Positions 24,486-34,270 are shown, counted from the first letter of the stretch. The stretch: DNA of 64,000 nt from Armatimonas rosea (GCF_014202505.1 NZ_JACHGW010000004.1:620001-684000), one strand, 5' to 3'. A program made the numbers and translations. The notes: generated by a model from the sequence alone, not told the origin.

Positions 24486-25973
24486 ATGGAAACGCGGACA
24501 AAGATGTTAACAACGGGGACAACGTTTGCGGTGGACGATGTCGCTCCAGCACAAACGCGGCTAAAACAAGAGTCTCTTCTCACTTCCCTGGAGCGGCGCA
24601 GTGGACGCACCTTTATCAACCTTCCTCACCACGACAAGCCCGTCGTTGCCAACGCGACCTTTCATCCGCTGATCGAGGCGATCCACCGTGCCTTCGCCGA
24701 CCACCGCCCGCTCGTCCTCTCCCCCGATGCGATCTGGCTGACGATCCAGCAGGGTTTCGCACACCATGTCAACGAGAACGCCGAAGCGCTCCGTCCTCTG
24801 CTCGTCTCCCACGAAGGCAAGCGGGAGCTTGTCGTGGGGATGGAGAGCTTCCCCACCGACGAGACCTGGCCCGATGCGATCGCGCTCTGGTCGGCGAGCG
24901 TGCGGGAGTACATCGATCCCCAGCTCCACGCCGCACTGGTCTGCAACTTCTCCACCACCACCTCGGCGATCCGCACCGCCAGCGAGGTCGCGCTCCTGGA
25001 TGCCTTCCAGCGCTACTTCGACTATGTCCTCCTCTGCATCTGCGGCATCCCCGCGGTCACTCTCTTGGGCACACCCGACGACTGGCGCAAGATTCGCCAG
25101 CGTATCGAGCTTTTGGAGCCCTACGACCTCGGCTGGTGGGTCTCTCGCCTGCGCCCGATCCTCGATGAGCTCGTCAAAACCGCCGAGGGCAGCCCCGATA
25201 CCAAGTTCTGGCAAGCGATCTACAAGCCCGCCTACGCCTATGGCGGTGATGTGGCCACGGGTTGGATCAGCGATCTCTTTCCCTACTTCGGGGATAGCGG
25301 TGAGCACTACCGCAACGACACCCTCGCTATCCCCCGCCAAGACTGGGCACTTGTCAGCAAGGACGACCACCCGATGGGTCGCGCGGGAGTCTCCCCCAAG
25401 ACGTTCCCTTCCGGCCTCGCCTGCGCCCCGATTACGCTACGCCCCGGTGAGTTTCGTCTCAATCTCCTCGCAGGGTTTCTGGGTGTCACCCAGGACGCAC
25501 AGACAGGAGCACTCGCACCCCTTATCGGCTGGAGCGTCTGTGAGCCAGATCGAATCGATGCCTTCTGGAACCGGTGCAGTGGAGCCTTTCCTTCCGATGC
25601 CGCCACAGAGAGTCACCCTAGCTGCTGGGAGAGCCTCCCCGCGGAGCTAGTCGCCTTTACCCAGCGGTTCTCCCGCATGACCCTCTTTCCCAATACTTCC
25701 CATTCCTGGGAGCTAAAGATACCGCAAATCGGTCACATCGCTCAGGGAACTGTTTTTGCAGAGGGGCCAGATGGCTGGGTTCTTTGCGTCGCGCTGAGCA
25801 GTGGTCCCCTCTCTACCTGGCTGCAGACGATTACTTTAGGCAAGTACCCAACTGTCCCCCCAGACGACAGCCACTACCACCAAGACCTAACCGATACGCG
25901 TGAGCTGGAAGGCACAGTTCTGGAGGTTCTGGAGCGGCTGATCGCCGGGCGGGGCGACCTCAGCCAGCTCTAA
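24486..25973 (+). CDS. DUF4419 domain-containing protein
   Basis: 495 residues. The segments LSPDAIWLTIQQGFAHHVNENAEALR, NFSTTTSAIRTASEVALLDAFQRYFDY and GIPAVTLLGTPDDWRKIRQRIELLEPYDLGWWVSRLRPIL are characteristic of the DUF4419 family, known mostly from fungi and scattered bacteria, with no assigned function. There is no signal peptide. An alternative ATG seven codons in (24504) is possible because the -10-like TATACT ends only 5 nt before the first ATG. A partial palindromic repeat lies immediately upstream and a terminator hairpin starts right after the stop. The scattered distribution of the family suggests horizontal acquisition. Confidence 0.8.
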   Translation: METRTKMLTTGTTFAVDDVAPAQTRLKQESLLTSLERRSGRTFINLPHHDKPVVANATFHPLIEAIHRAFADHRPLVLSPDAIWLTIQQGFAHHVNENAEALRPLLVSHEGKRELVVGMESFPTDETWPDAIALWSASVREYIDPQLHAALVCNFSTTTSAIRTASEVALLDAFQRYFDYVLLCICGIPAVTLLGTPDDWRKIRQRIELLEPYDLGWWVSRLRPILDELVKTAEGSPDTKFWQAIYKPAYAYGGDVATGWISDLFPYFGDSGEHYRNDTLAIPRQDWALVSKDDHPMGRAGVSPKTFPSGLACAPITLRPGEFRLNLLAGFLGVTQDAQTGALAPLIGWSVCEPDRIDAFWNRCSGAFPSDAATESHPSCWESLPAELVAFTQRFSRMTLFPNTSHSWELKIPQIGHIAQGTVFAEGPDGWVLCVALSSGPLSTWLQTITLGKYPTVPPDDSHYHQDLTDTRELEGTVLEVLERLIAGRGDLSQL

Positions 25974-26008
25974 AACAAAAATGGCCGGAGGCGTTTGCCT
26001 CCAGCCAT
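25974..26008 (-). terminator. intrinsic terminator of gyrA
   Basis: ATGGCCGGAGGC pairs with GCCTCCAGCCAT (one mismatch) around a 4-nt loop. On the minus strand it is followed by TTTTTGTTTT. It sits directly behind the stop codon of the converging DUF4419 gene and may serve both. Confidence 0.8.
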
Positions 26009-26014
26009 TCCTAT

Positions 26015-26046
26015 TTGTCCCCCCGCCCGGCGGGGGTTAGGGGGGC
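26015..26046. repeat. GC-rich palindromic repeat (family E) at the gyrA 3' end
   Basis: A short palindrome built of C5-6 and G5-6 tracts around GCCCGGCGGGGG. It matches the reverse complement of 30278-30308 almost exactly and ends 4 bp before the gyrA stop codon. Confidence 0.8.
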
Positions 26047-26050
26047 TACC

Positions 26051-28606
26051 CTAGTCCTCGGGCTTCTTGCTGGCGTCGAAGTACTCGACCGTCTTGACCG
26101 AGTCGCCCTCACGGAGCTCGATCAGCTTGACGCCTTGGGTCGAGCGGCTCTGAGTGGTCTTGATCTCGCTGACCTTGACACGAATCCCGGTGCCATGCTC
26201 GGTGACAATCACCAGGCGCAGGTTCTCTTGCCCCTCGCGCGGCACCACACACGCGGCGATCAGGTTGCCAGTGCGCGCCGTGATGTCCATCGTCTTGAGG
26301 CCCTTGCCGCCGCGGCCCTGGGTCTTGTAGGCCTCCATCGATGTCCGCTTGCCGAGGCCATTGGCACCCACCACCAGCAGGTCGGAGTCGTCGGAGGCGA
26401 TATCCATCCCCACCACACGGTCGTCGTCGCCGTCCAAGACAATCCCACGGACACCGCCCGATGCCCGGCCACTGGCGCGCACATCGGACTCCTTGAAGCG
26501 AATCGCCATGCCCTTGATGGTTGTCAGCACGATATTCTGCTCGCCATCGGTCAGCTTCACCCAGTTGAGCTTATCGCCCTCGTTCATGTCGAAGGTCACG
26601 AGGCCATTGGCGCGCAGGTTCGCAAACTCCGCGATCCGGGTGCGCTTGATCTCCCCCCGCACCGTCCCCATGAAGAAGTACCCCTCGGCGTTCTTCAGGT
26701 TGCGGATCGGGACGGTCGCAGTGATGTGCTCATCGGGGAGGATCTGAATCAGGTTGATGATGTTCATCCCCATCGCGGTCCGGCTGGACTCAGGCACCTC
26801 GAAGGCCTTCAGGCGGTAGACCCGGCCCCGGTCGGTGAAGAAGAGGATGTAGTCGTGGGTCGAGGCCATGAAGAGGTGCTCGAAGGCATCCTCCTCCTTG
26901 GTCTTGCCCGCGATCCGCCCCTTGCCTCCGCGGCCCTGGGTCGGGAACGTGTCCATCTTCAGGCGGCGAATATAGCCATCACGGGTAATCGTGATCAGCA
27001 TCTCTTCGTCGGCGATCAAGTCCTCCAGGTTGATCTCCTCCGCCTCGGTCTTCTCGATCCGGGTGCGGCGGGCATCGCCAAACTTCTCGCGCAGGTACTC
27101 AAGGTCCTTCTGGATCAGCGCATCCACACGACGCTGGTCGTTGAGGATGTCCTCGAGGCGCGCGATCTCTTTCAGGAGCTCCTTGTACTCGCCCTCGATC
27201 TTGTCCTGCTCCAGGCCCGTGAGCTGGCGCAGCTGCATGTTGAGGATCGCCTCGGCCTGGATTCCGGTGAAGGCGAAGCGCTCGATCAGGCGGCCACGCG
27301 CCATCTCGGTGCTGCGGGACTGGCGGATGATCTGGATGACCTCATCGAGGTTCTGCACCGCGATTTGGAGGCCCTCCAGGATATGGGCACGGGCCTTGGC
27401 GCGGGCCAGCTCAAAGCGCGTCCGGCGCGTGATGATCGTCCGGCGGTGCTCGATGTACTCCTGCAGGATCCCCTTGAGCCCCAGGGTCTTGGGGCCGCGG
27501 CCGCCATCGACCAGCGAGAGCAGGATCACGCCGAAGTTCATGCGCATCGGGGTGTGCTTGAGCAGGTAGTTGAGGACCTTCTGCGGCAGGACATCGCGGC
27601 GCAGCTCGATCACCACGCGCATCCCGGTCTTGTCGGTGTAGTCGTTGACCCCGGTGATCCCCTCGACTTTTTTCTCCCGCGCCAGCAGGCCGATCTGCTC
27701 GATCAGCTTGCTCTTGATCACCTGGTAGGGCAGCTCGGTGATGATGATCGCGGTCTTGTTGTTGTCCATCTGCTCAAAATGGACCTTGGCCTGCATGGTC
27801 ACCGAGCCACGCCCGGTCTCGTAGGCCGCGCGAATCCCCTTCTGGCCCAGGATGAGCCCGGAGGTCGGGAAGTCTGGGCCGGGGATGAAGGCCATGAGCT
27901 CCTCGGTAGTGACCTCGGGGTGGCGGAGCTGGTGGATCAGGGCGTTGCAGACCTCGGTGAGGTTGTGGGGCGGCATGTTGGTCGCCATTCCCACGGCAAT
28001 TCCGGTGGCCCCGTTGCAGATCAGGTTGGGGAACTTCCCGGGCAGCACTGACGGCTCCCGGCGCTCGTTGTCGAAGGTGGGGACAAAATCAACGGTGTCC
28101 TTCTCAATGTCTTCGAGGAGCTCCATCGCCAGCGGGGTCATACGTGCTTCCGTGTAGCGGTAGGCCGCCGGTGGGTCGTCGTCGATCGAGCCGAAGTTCC
28201 CCTGGCCGTCGACCAGCGGGTAGCGCAGCGAGAAGTCCTGCGCCATACGCACCATGGTCATGTAGATGGCCTGGTCGCCGTGGGGGTGGAAGTTACCAAT
28301 GGTCTCCCCGACGATCTTTGCGGACTTCAGGTGGCGGTTGTTGGGCGAGAGCCCCAGCTCGCGCATGGCGTAGAGAATGCGCCGCTGGACCGGCTTGAGG
28401 CCATCGCGGACATCGGGGAGGGCGCGGGAGACGATGGTCGACATCGCGTAGCCCATGTAGCTGGTGCGCATCTCCTCGCTGATCTCGATCTTGGGGCCAT
28501 CGTAGGTCATCACCGCGACACCCGGCTCAGCCAGGGCCTCCGGCGTCTCCGGAAGATTCTCATCTTCAGGCGTAGCTTCAGCGGGGTTCGTTAAATCATC
28601 GGGCAT
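26051..28606 (-). CDS. gyrA: DNA gyrase subunit A
   Basis: 851 residues. The breakage-reunion domain carries the catalytic Tyr151 in AYRYTEARM and the tower and coiled-coil regions. The C-terminal beta-pinwheel contains two GyrA-box-like motifs QGRGGKG (after MDTFPT and after MEAYKT), which favours gyrase over topoisomerase IV. The N-terminus has an unusual acidic extension (about 33 residues, [23 protein letters not shown]). In the quinolone region, [11 protein letters not shown] replaces the usual GDS-xVYD: positions equal to E. coli Ser83 and Asp87 are Gln112 and Met116. Start ATG with GAGG 7 nt upstream. No gyrB nearby. Ends at a terminator shared with the converging gene. Confidence 0.93.
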   Translation of the reverse strand: MPDDLTNPAEATPEDENLPETPEALAEPGVAVMTYDGPKIEISEEMRTSYMGYAMSTIVSRALPDVRDGLKPVQRRILYAMRELGLSPNNRHLKSAKIVGETIGNFHPHGDQAIYMTMVRMAQDFSLRYPLVDGQGNFGSIDDDPPAAYRYTEARMTPLAMELLEDIEKDTVDFVPTFDNERREPSVLPGKFPNLICNGATGIAVGMATNMPPHNLTEVCNALIHQLRHPEVTTEELMAFIPGPDFPTSGLILGQKGIRAAYETGRGSVTMQAKVHFEQMDNNKTAIIITELPYQVIKSKLIEQIGLLAREKKVEGITGVNDYTDKTGMRVVIELRRDVLPQKVLNYLLKHTPMRMNFGVILLSLVDGGRGPKTLGLKGILQEYIEHRRTIITRRTRFELARAKARAHILEGLQIAVQNLDEVIQIIRQSRSTEMARGRLIERFAFTGIQAEAILNMQLRQLTGLEQDKIEGEYKELLKEIARLEDILNDQRRVDALIQKDLEYLREKFGDARRTRIEKTEAEEINLEDLIADEEMLITITRDGYIRRLKMDTFPTQGRGGKGRIAGKTKEEDAFEHLFMASTHDYILFFTDRGRVYRLKAFEVPESSRTAMGMNIINLIQILPDEHITATVPIRNLKNAEGYFFMGTVRGEIKRTRIAEFANLRANGLVTFDMNEGDKLNWVKLTDGEQNIVLTTIKGMAIRFKESDVRASGRASGGVRGIVLDGDDDRVVGMDIASDDSDLLVVGANGLGKRTSMEAYKTQGRGGKGLKTMDITARTGNLIAACVVPREGQENLRLVIVTEHGTGIRVKVSEIKTTQSRSTQGVKLIELREGDSVKTVEYFDASKKPED

Positions 28607-28705
28607 AGAATATCCTCAAACAAAAGGCTACCGGGGTACTCCGTTGTCGTGCCGGAGAGCGGAAATCATCCCAGTATTTTACCATGAAATGCGCTAAAAT
28701 GGGTT

Positions 28706-30229
28706 ATGTTACCCCCTCTTCCCGCCATGATCGCGCTCGTGCAGGCACCGCAAGCCCCGAGCTGGGAGACCCTCACTAAGGCGTTTGCCTACGACTCCCA
28801 CGCGCCTCTGAGCGCCAAGGAAACCAGCGACGGTAGCCGGCTCAAGCTTAGCTTCACCAACCTGCGTGGGGAGACGGTCACCGCGCTCTACCAGAGGCCC
28901 GATGGTCCTGGCCCCTTCCCGTGTGTCGCACTGCTACATGGCCTCGGCGGAAGCAAGGAGCAGCTCTTCGCACTCATGGCCCCGGAGCTGGTCAAGCAAG
29001 GCTTCGCGGTCCTCGCCCTGGATGCGGCCCTGCACGGCGAGCGCAAGGTGGAGGGCAAGAGCCCCCAAGCCGCGTTTCTGAAAGTGGTCCCGGATACGGT
29101 CAAGGACTGGCGCCAAGCGCTGGACTGGCTCAGCACCCGCCCCGAGGTGAATAAGAACCGCATCGGGCTGCTGGGGTACTCGATGGGCGCGTTCCAGGGC
29201 AGCATTCTCATGGGAGTCGAGCCACGCTTCCAGGCCGCGACTCTCTGTGTCGGGGGCGATCCCTTTGTCACCTTCCCCGGTGCCGCGCTGGCGTCCCCAA
29301 GCAACTTTATCGGCCACGCCACCCCACGCCCGGTCTACTTTGCCAATGGCACCAAGGACACGACAGTAACGCCGGCTGCCTCGAAGGTGCTCCTCAGCGC
29401 CGCAAAAGCCCCCAAGGTCGTCAACTGGATCGAGTCCGGCCATCTCTTGCCTGCTGAGGAGGTAAGGAAGGGCCTCTCCTGGCTCACTCTCCGGCTAAAG
29501 CTCCCCGCCGCCGCCGATCGCTTCGCCGCGCCCGACCCCGCCACGCTGCGCTTTGCGCCGGTCGAGGATGCCGATGCACGGGTGGAGAGAGTGAGCTTCA
29601 CCAATGCCGCCAAAGAGCCGGTCAGCGGGCTCTACGTGCGCCCCAAAGACGGCACCGGCCCCTTTCCGCTTGTCCTCGTGCTGCATGGCAAGGGCCACAG
29701 CAAGGAGCGGATGCTAAATACGATGAAGCGCGAGTTCGCCAGCCGCGGGATCGCCGCCATTGCTCTGGATGCCGCGGGCCACGGCGAGCGCAAGCCGGTC
29801 ACCGACACCGAGGCGATCTTCACCACGACGATCCAAGACTACCGCCAGCTCCTGCCGAATCTCCTAGAGCGCCCGGAATTAAATCCCGAGAAAGTCGGGC
29901 TGATCGGCTTCTCGATGGGCGCGATGATGGGGACGATCCTCACCGCAATTGACGAGCGCATCCGGGTGGCGCTTCCCTGTGTCGGCGGCGAGCTGGACAC
30001 GCTCCCCGCAACCTGCCGCCCCGCCCTCTTCGCCCCCTATGTCACCGACCGCCCGATCGCCTTTGTCAACGGCCACAACGACCCGACCGTCCCCGAAGCC
30101 GCCGCCAAGAAGCTCCATTCAGCCGTGGGTACAAACCCCACAATCTTCTGGTACGACGAAGCCGACCACACGATCCCGAAGCCTACGCTGCGCCTCGGAA
30201 CCGACTGGCTTGTGGAGAAGCTCAAGTGA
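28706..30229 (+). CDS. tandem (double) alpha/beta-hydrolase protein
   Basis: 507 residues made of two alpha/beta-hydrolase domains in a row. Domain 1 (about 30-265) has LLHGLGGSKEQ, ALDAALHGER and nucleophile elbow GYSMGA. Domain 2 (about 290-507) has VLHGKGHSKER, ALDAAGHGER and GFSMGA, followed by GHNDPTVP and a late DEADHTIP for the Asp/His pair. The matching motifs show an internal duplication; both sites look active. Dienelactone-hydrolase or peptidase-like esterases are the nearest types. TAAAAT lies 5 nt before the first ATG; a second ATG follows seven codons later. It overlaps the next gene by 4 nt, and so is coupled to a DUF1592-type cytochrome protein. Confidence 0.8.
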   Translation: MLPPLPAMIALVQAPQAPSWETLTKAFAYDSHAPLSAKETSDGSRLKLSFTNLRGETVTALYQRPDGPGPFPCVALLHGLGGSKEQLFALMAPELVKQGFAVLALDAALHGERKVEGKSPQAAFLKVVPDTVKDWRQALDWLSTRPEVNKNRIGLLGYSMGAFQGSILMGVEPRFQAATLCVGGDPFVTFPGAALASPSNFIGHATPRPVYFANGTKDTTVTPAASKVLLSAAKAPKVVNWIESGHLLPAEEVRKGLSWLTLRLKLPAAADRFAAPDPATLRFAPVEDADARVERVSFTNAAKEPVSGLYVRPKDGTGPFPLVLVLHGKGHSKERMLNTMKREFASRGIAAIALDAAGHGERKPVTDTEAIFTTTIQDYRQLLPNLLERPELNPEKVGLIGFSMGAMMGTILTAIDERIRVALPCVGGELDTLPATCRPALFAPYVTDRPIAFVNGHNDPTVPEAAAKKLHSAVGTNPTIFWYDEADHTIPKPTLRLGTDWLVEKLK

Positions 30230-32778
30230 AGCGCCTCGCGCTTGGCCTGACGCTGGGGGCGGTGCTGTTTGCATTTTCCCCCCTAACCCCCGCCGGGCGG
30301 GGGGACAATAAGGAAAAACCTATTGGAATCCCCCGCCGGGCGGGGGCTAGGGGGGGGCAGGCATTTCTGGACAAGTACTGCGCTCCGTGCCACACGGGGG
30401 AGAAAGCGAAGGGGAACTTTCGCACCGAAGCACTGACGCCGGAGAGCTTCAAAGATCGGGCGCTCAAGGCCAAGTGGGCGGAGGCGGTGAACCAGCTCAA
30501 CAGCCAGCTCATGCCCCCACGCGAGGCAATGCAGCCGACCGCCGCCGAGGTGGCGGCGTTTGTGGACGGGGTGGCAGCGGAGACCAAGAAGGCCGAGGAC
30601 GCGCTTAAAGACAAAGCGCCCGTGATCCGGCGGCTCACCCGCGATGAGTACAAGAACTCCATCAAGGACCTCACCGGCGTGGATTTTGATACGTCGGGCT
30701 TCCCTGCCGACCCGTCGGGGGGCGGCTTTGACAACAATGCGCGCAATCTGACGGTCTCCCCGCTCCATGTCGAGCTCTACGCCAACGCCGCCAAGCAGAT
30801 CCTGGATCAAGCGCTGGTCGAGGAGGGCCAGCCGCGCCCCGAGAAGATTCTCTGGCGCTTCGACCCAAAGAACACCGCCATGGACTCACGACGGGTGAAG
30901 CTCGATACCAAGAACAACTTCGTGATTGTCAATGGCGGCAAGAACACCGAAGAGGGCGACTGGATCGTCGTGCACCACGAGAGCTGGGACAAGGGAGTCG
31001 ATGCGCGCAACTTCGCGGTGCCGGTCGAGGGAAACTATATTGTCCGGCTCCGTGCCGCCGGGCGTGTGCCCAATCGCCAGCAAGTGACCGCCGCCGCCGA
31101 GAAGATCCTGGCTGCGCGCCGTGACCAGCAGCTCCAGCAGAACCCCAACGGTGCCAAGTACCACCAGGAGGCCTACCAGCGCGACCTGAAGCACTTCGCC
31201 ACCGACCCGATCTACGGCTACGGCCCGCCACGCGTGAAAGTGGTGCAGCACCTCGGCTCGCAGCCGCGCACGGTGGCAGAGGTGGATATCACCGAAGGCC
31301 CCAAGACCTACGAGTTTCCCGCGCGCTTCACCACCCAGTCGGCGGGAATCAACTTCCACTACGCCTACGACATCCCACGCGTCTTGGAGAACTTCTGGTG
31401 CCAGGGCCACGACGACTTCGCCCGCCCGGAGCTTCTGATCGACTGGTTCGAGCTCGAAGGCCCGATCTACGATGCCTGGCCCCCTACCAGCCACACCCGC
31501 ATTCTCTTTCCATCGCCCCTGCGCCAGAGCAACGAGCGGGAGTACGCCAAGCAGGTGCTTGCGGCATTCATGCGCCGCGCCTACCGCCGCCCCATCGCAG
31601 AGGCGGAGCTGGCCGGCAAGCTGGCGCTCTTTGACCAGGCGCGACAAGACAAGCTCAGCTTTGTCGAGGCGATCAAGGCTCCTCTCACCGCTATTCTGGC
31701 CTCGCCCAACTTCCTCTTTCTCATGGAGACGCCCGGAAAGCTCACCGACCACGCGCTCGCCGCTCGCCTCTCCTACTTCCTCTGGGCCGCGCCGCCCGAC
31801 ACCACTCTCAGCCAGCTCGCCGACTCGGGAAAGCTCAGCAATCCGACCACTCTCAAGCAGCAGACCGACCGCCTGCTCGCCGACCCGCGCTCGTCGGAGT
31901 TTGTACGGCGCTTCGCCGGGCAGTGGCTGGGTCTGAATCAGGTCGGGGCCAATCCCCCCGCCGCCGATCTCTTCCCCGGCTACGACCGGCACTTTGAGCT
32001 CTCGATCGTGGGGGAGTCCGAGGCGTTCTTTGCGGAGATTCTAAAGAGTGATTTAGATGCGCTGAATCTGATCAAGTCCAACTTTGTCGTGGTCAACGAG
32101 CGCCTCGCACGGGCCTATGGGATTCCCGGTGTCAAGGGCGATACGTTCCGGCGCGTCGCTGTCCCCGCAGGAGTCCACCGTGGCGGCGTCCCCACCCAGG
32201 CCAGCATCCTCACGATCACGTCGAATGGCACGCGCACGTCGCCGGTGAAGCGGGGCACCTGGATCATGAAGACCTTGCTCGGGGCCGATCCGGGGCTCCC
32301 CGTGGCCAATGCGGGCGAGATCGCGGCGCGCGTGCCGGGGATCGAGAAAGCGACCGTCCGTAAGCGCCTCGAAATCCACCGCACCCGCCCTCAGTGCGCC
32401 CGCTGCCACAGCCGCATCGACCCGCTGGGCTTCTCGCTGGAGAACTTCGACGCCTCCGGGGCGTGGCGCGAGCGTGAGGGCTTTGGCTACAAGGGCCGTG
32501 TCGAGCAAAACGACCCGCTGATCGACGCCAGCTCACAGCTCCCCGATGGCACCAAGATCACCGGTGTGGACGGCCTCCAAGACGCGCTCCTCGCCCGCAG
32601 CGACGACTTCCTCACCTGTCTCTCGACCAAGCTCCTGACATTTGCCCTAGGCCGCGAGCTCTCTCTTGCCGATCGGCCCCTCGTCCAGGGCGCGGTAAAG
32701 TCCATGAAAGCCAACAAGAACACCCTGCGCTCGCTGATCGAGTTCACAGTGACATCGGAGGCTTTTCGGATAAAATGA
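30226..32778 (+). CDS. planctomycete-type DUF1587/1592/1588/1585 cytochrome protein
   Basis: 850 residues from a GTG overlapping the previous stop. A signal-like N-terminus (LALGLTLGAVLFAFS) is followed by 26 residues encoded by a palindromic repeat, then a heme c motif CAPCH. Next come DUF1587 (RLTRDEYKNSIKDLTGVDF), a carbohydrate-binding-like middle region, DUF1595/1592 (AFMRRAYRRPIAEAEL ... ARLSYFLWAAPPDTTL), DUF1588 (GVHRGGVPTQASILTITSNGTRTSPVKRG), a second CARCH motif, and DUF1585 at the end. This set is widespread in Planctomycetota and always paired with a DUF1552 gene, which follows here. Function unproven; presumed periplasmic redox or polymer-degrading role. Confidence 0.88.
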   Translation: MKRLALGLTLGAVLFAFSPLTPAGRGDNKEKPIGIPRRAGARGGQAFLDKYCAPCHTGEKAKGNFRTEALTPESFKDRALKAKWAEAVNQLNSQLMPPREAMQPTAAEVAAFVDGVAAETKKAEDALKDKAPVIRRLTRDEYKNSIKDLTGVDFDTSGFPADPSGGGFDNNARNLTVSPLHVELYANAAKQILDQALVEEGQPRPEKILWRFDPKNTAMDSRRVKLDTKNNFVIVNGGKNTEEGDWIVVHHESWDKGVDARNFAVPVEGNYIVRLRAAGRVPNRQQVTAAAEKILAARRDQQLQQNPNGAKYHQEAYQRDLKHFATDPIYGYGPPRVKVVQHLGSQPRTVAEVDITEGPKTYEFPARFTTQSAGINFHYAYDIPRVLENFWCQGHDDFARPELLIDWFELEGPIYDAWPPTSHTRILFPSPLRQSNEREYAKQVLAAFMRRAYRRPIAEAELAGKLALFDQARQDKLSFVEAIKAPLTAILASPNFLFLMETPGKLTDHALAARLSYFLWAAPPDTTLSQLADSGKLSNPTTLKQQTDRLLADPRSSEFVRRFAGQWLGLNQVGANPPAADLFPGYDRHFELSIVGESEAFFAEILKSDLDALNLIKSNFVVVNERLARAYGIPGVKGDTFRRVAVPAGVHRGGVPTQASILTITSNGTRTSPVKRGTWIMKTLLGADPGLPVANAGEIAARVPGIEKATVRKRLEIHRTRPQCARCHSRIDPLGFSLENFDASGAWREREGFGYKGRVEQNDPLIDASSQLPDGTKITGVDGLQDALLARSDDFLTCLSTKLLTFALGRELSLADRPLVQGAVKSMKANKNTLRSLIEFTVTSEAFRIK
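30278..30357. repeat. family E palindromic repeat inside the coding sequence
   Basis: 80 bp with inverted arms of about 30 bp (C6-TAA-C5-GCCGGGC-G6 type) around a short AT-rich centre. It lies in frame in the DUF1592-type gene between signal peptide and heme motif. The left arm also occurs at 26015-26046. Confidence 0.85.
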
Positions 32779-32794
32779 ACATAACCTTTCCTCG

Positions 32795-32921
32795 CAGCCG
32801 GGCGGCTAAAGCGGCCCGCTGGTGCGGCAAGACCCATAAATGGGCCTCGTTGTTTCATACCCTACCCTCAGCGGGCTTCAGCCTGCCTGCCGAAACAGCG
32901 GGCCGCTTTAGCCGCCCGGCT
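32795..32921. repeat. palindromic repeat family A, full copy (127 bp)
   Basis: Perfect 26-bp terminal inverted repeats (32795-32820 and 32896-32921) enclose 75 bp with its own partial repeats. A 45-bp left part also occurs at 24425-24469. It lies between the stop of the DUF1592-type gene and the DUF1552 gene. No coding capacity, so a MITE- or REP-like element. Confidence 0.9.
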
Positions 32922-32944
32922 GTGATGCCCCAGGAGACCCCTCA

Positions 32945-34270
32945 ATGAACCGACGGTTTGTTTTGCGCGCCGCAGGCGCAAGTCTATTGTTGCCGATGCT
33001 GGAGGCAATGCTCCCGCGCCGGGGCGAGGCCGACGAGAGCAAGTTCCAGCCGTGGGAGCGCTGCGATGTGAAGCACCCGCGCCTGATCTGCTGCTACATC
33101 CCCAACGGGGTCAATATCGCCGAGTGGGTGCCCAAGGACGCGGGCGAGAGCTACACCCTCTCCCCGACACTCCAGGCGCTGGCGGGCATCCGCGACGAGT
33201 TCACGGTGCTCTCGGGGCTGGGCCATCCCCAGTCCGAGGGCGGGCACTCGGGGGCGGACACGTGGCTGACAGGTGCGAACCTCAAGAGCAAGCCCGGCTC
33301 GGACTACACCAACTCCATCTCGGTGGACCAGATTATCGCCGCAGCACACGCCAAAGCAACCCGGTATCCGTCGCTCCAGCTCTCCGACCTCTCCGGGACC
33401 GGAAGCGCGGGACACTCGCACACGCTCTCGTTTGACCGCAACGGCACCCCGCTGCCCTCCGAAAACTCCCCACGACGGCTTTTCGAGCGCCTCTTCGTGC
33501 CCGAGAACGCCGCCGATCGGGCCGCCGCGCTCCGCCGCTACACCCAGCGCCGCTCGATCCTCGATGAGATCTCCGCCGAGGCCAAGGCGCTCGATAAAAA
33601 ACTCGGCACCGACGACAAGAAAAAGCTCGATGAGTACTACACATCGGTGCGGGAGACTGAGCAGCTGGTCGGGCGACTCCAAGGCTGGATTGATGTCCCC
33701 AAGCCCAAAGTCCCCGAGACGAACCTCGGCCTCAACATGCAGCCCGCCAACGCACACGACCGCCCCATGTGGCTCGATGTCATGCTCCAGCTCAGCTATC
33801 TCTCGTTTGTCACCGACACGACCCGTGTCATTACCTTCGAGTGGTCCCGAGAGGCGGGCGGCTTTGGCGGCGGCGGGGAGAACCACCACGAGCTCTCCCA
33901 CCACGACGGTAGCCCGGAAAAGCTCAAGAAGCTCGCGGAGATCGACAAGTTCCACCTAGGCCGCCTAGAGCGCTTTGTCAAGCTCCTCGCCGCCACCCAA
34001 GAGGCCGAGAGCCGGATGCTGGACCGGACGATGATTGTCTTTGGCTCGGGGATGAACTCGGGGACGGGCACGGGAGACCACTCGCCCAAGAACCTGCCCC
34101 TGCTCCTCGCCGGCGGAAAGGCGCTCGGGCTTAAGCACGGACGGCACCTCGCCTTCGATCCCGACAAGCATCCCCCGCTCTCCAATGCGCTCCTGACGCT
34201 CCTTCAAAAAGCCGGTGTGGAGACCGAAAAATTCAGCGATGCCTCGGGGACGCTGCAGGGGCTGGTCTAG
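32945..34270 (+). CDS. DUF1552 domain-containing secreted protein
   Basis: 441 residues. A Tat-like N-terminus (MNRRFVLRAAGASLLLPMLEAML) precedes the DUF1552 body, with PRLICCYIPNGVNIAEWVPKDAG, VLSGLGHPQSEGGHSGADTWLTG, the FSFDRNG-like LSFDRNGTPLPSE, and the C-terminal HELSHHDGSPEKLKKLAEID ... VFGSGMNSGTGTGDHSPKNLPLLLAGG typical of the family. DUF1552 proteins are related to the alkaline-phosphatase-like DUF1501 group and accompany DUF1592-type cytochromes. The partner gene is immediately upstream, separated by a 127-bp palindromic repeat. Function unproven. Its last 4 nt overlap a converging Uma2 gene. Confidence 0.88.
   Translation: MNRRFVLRAAGASLLLPMLEAMLPRRGEADESKFQPWERCDVKHPRLICCYIPNGVNIAEWVPKDAGESYTLSPTLQALAGIRDEFTVLSGLGHPQSEGGHSGADTWLTGANLKSKPGSDYTNSISVDQIIAAAHAKATRYPSLQLSDLSGTGSAGHSHTLSFDRNGTPLPSENSPRRLFERLFVPENAADRAAALRRYTQRRSILDEISAEAKALDKKLGTDDKKKLDEYYTSVRETEQLVGRLQGWIDVPKPKVPETNLGLNMQPANAHDRPMWLDVMLQLSYLSFVTDTTRVITFEWSREAGGFGGGGENHHELSHHDGSPEKLKKLAEIDKFHLGRLERFVKLLAATQEAESRMLDRTMIVFGSGMNSGTGTGDHSPKNLPLLLAGGKALGLKHGRHLAFDPDKHPPLSNALLTLLQKAGVETEKFSDASGTLQGLV

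Noticed and set aside
26015-28051. A 678-codon open frame on the plus strand, antisense to gyrA
   Set aside because: It mirrors gyrA codon structure in a high-GC region, has no ribosome binding site and no recognisable domain; gyrA on the minus strand is certain.
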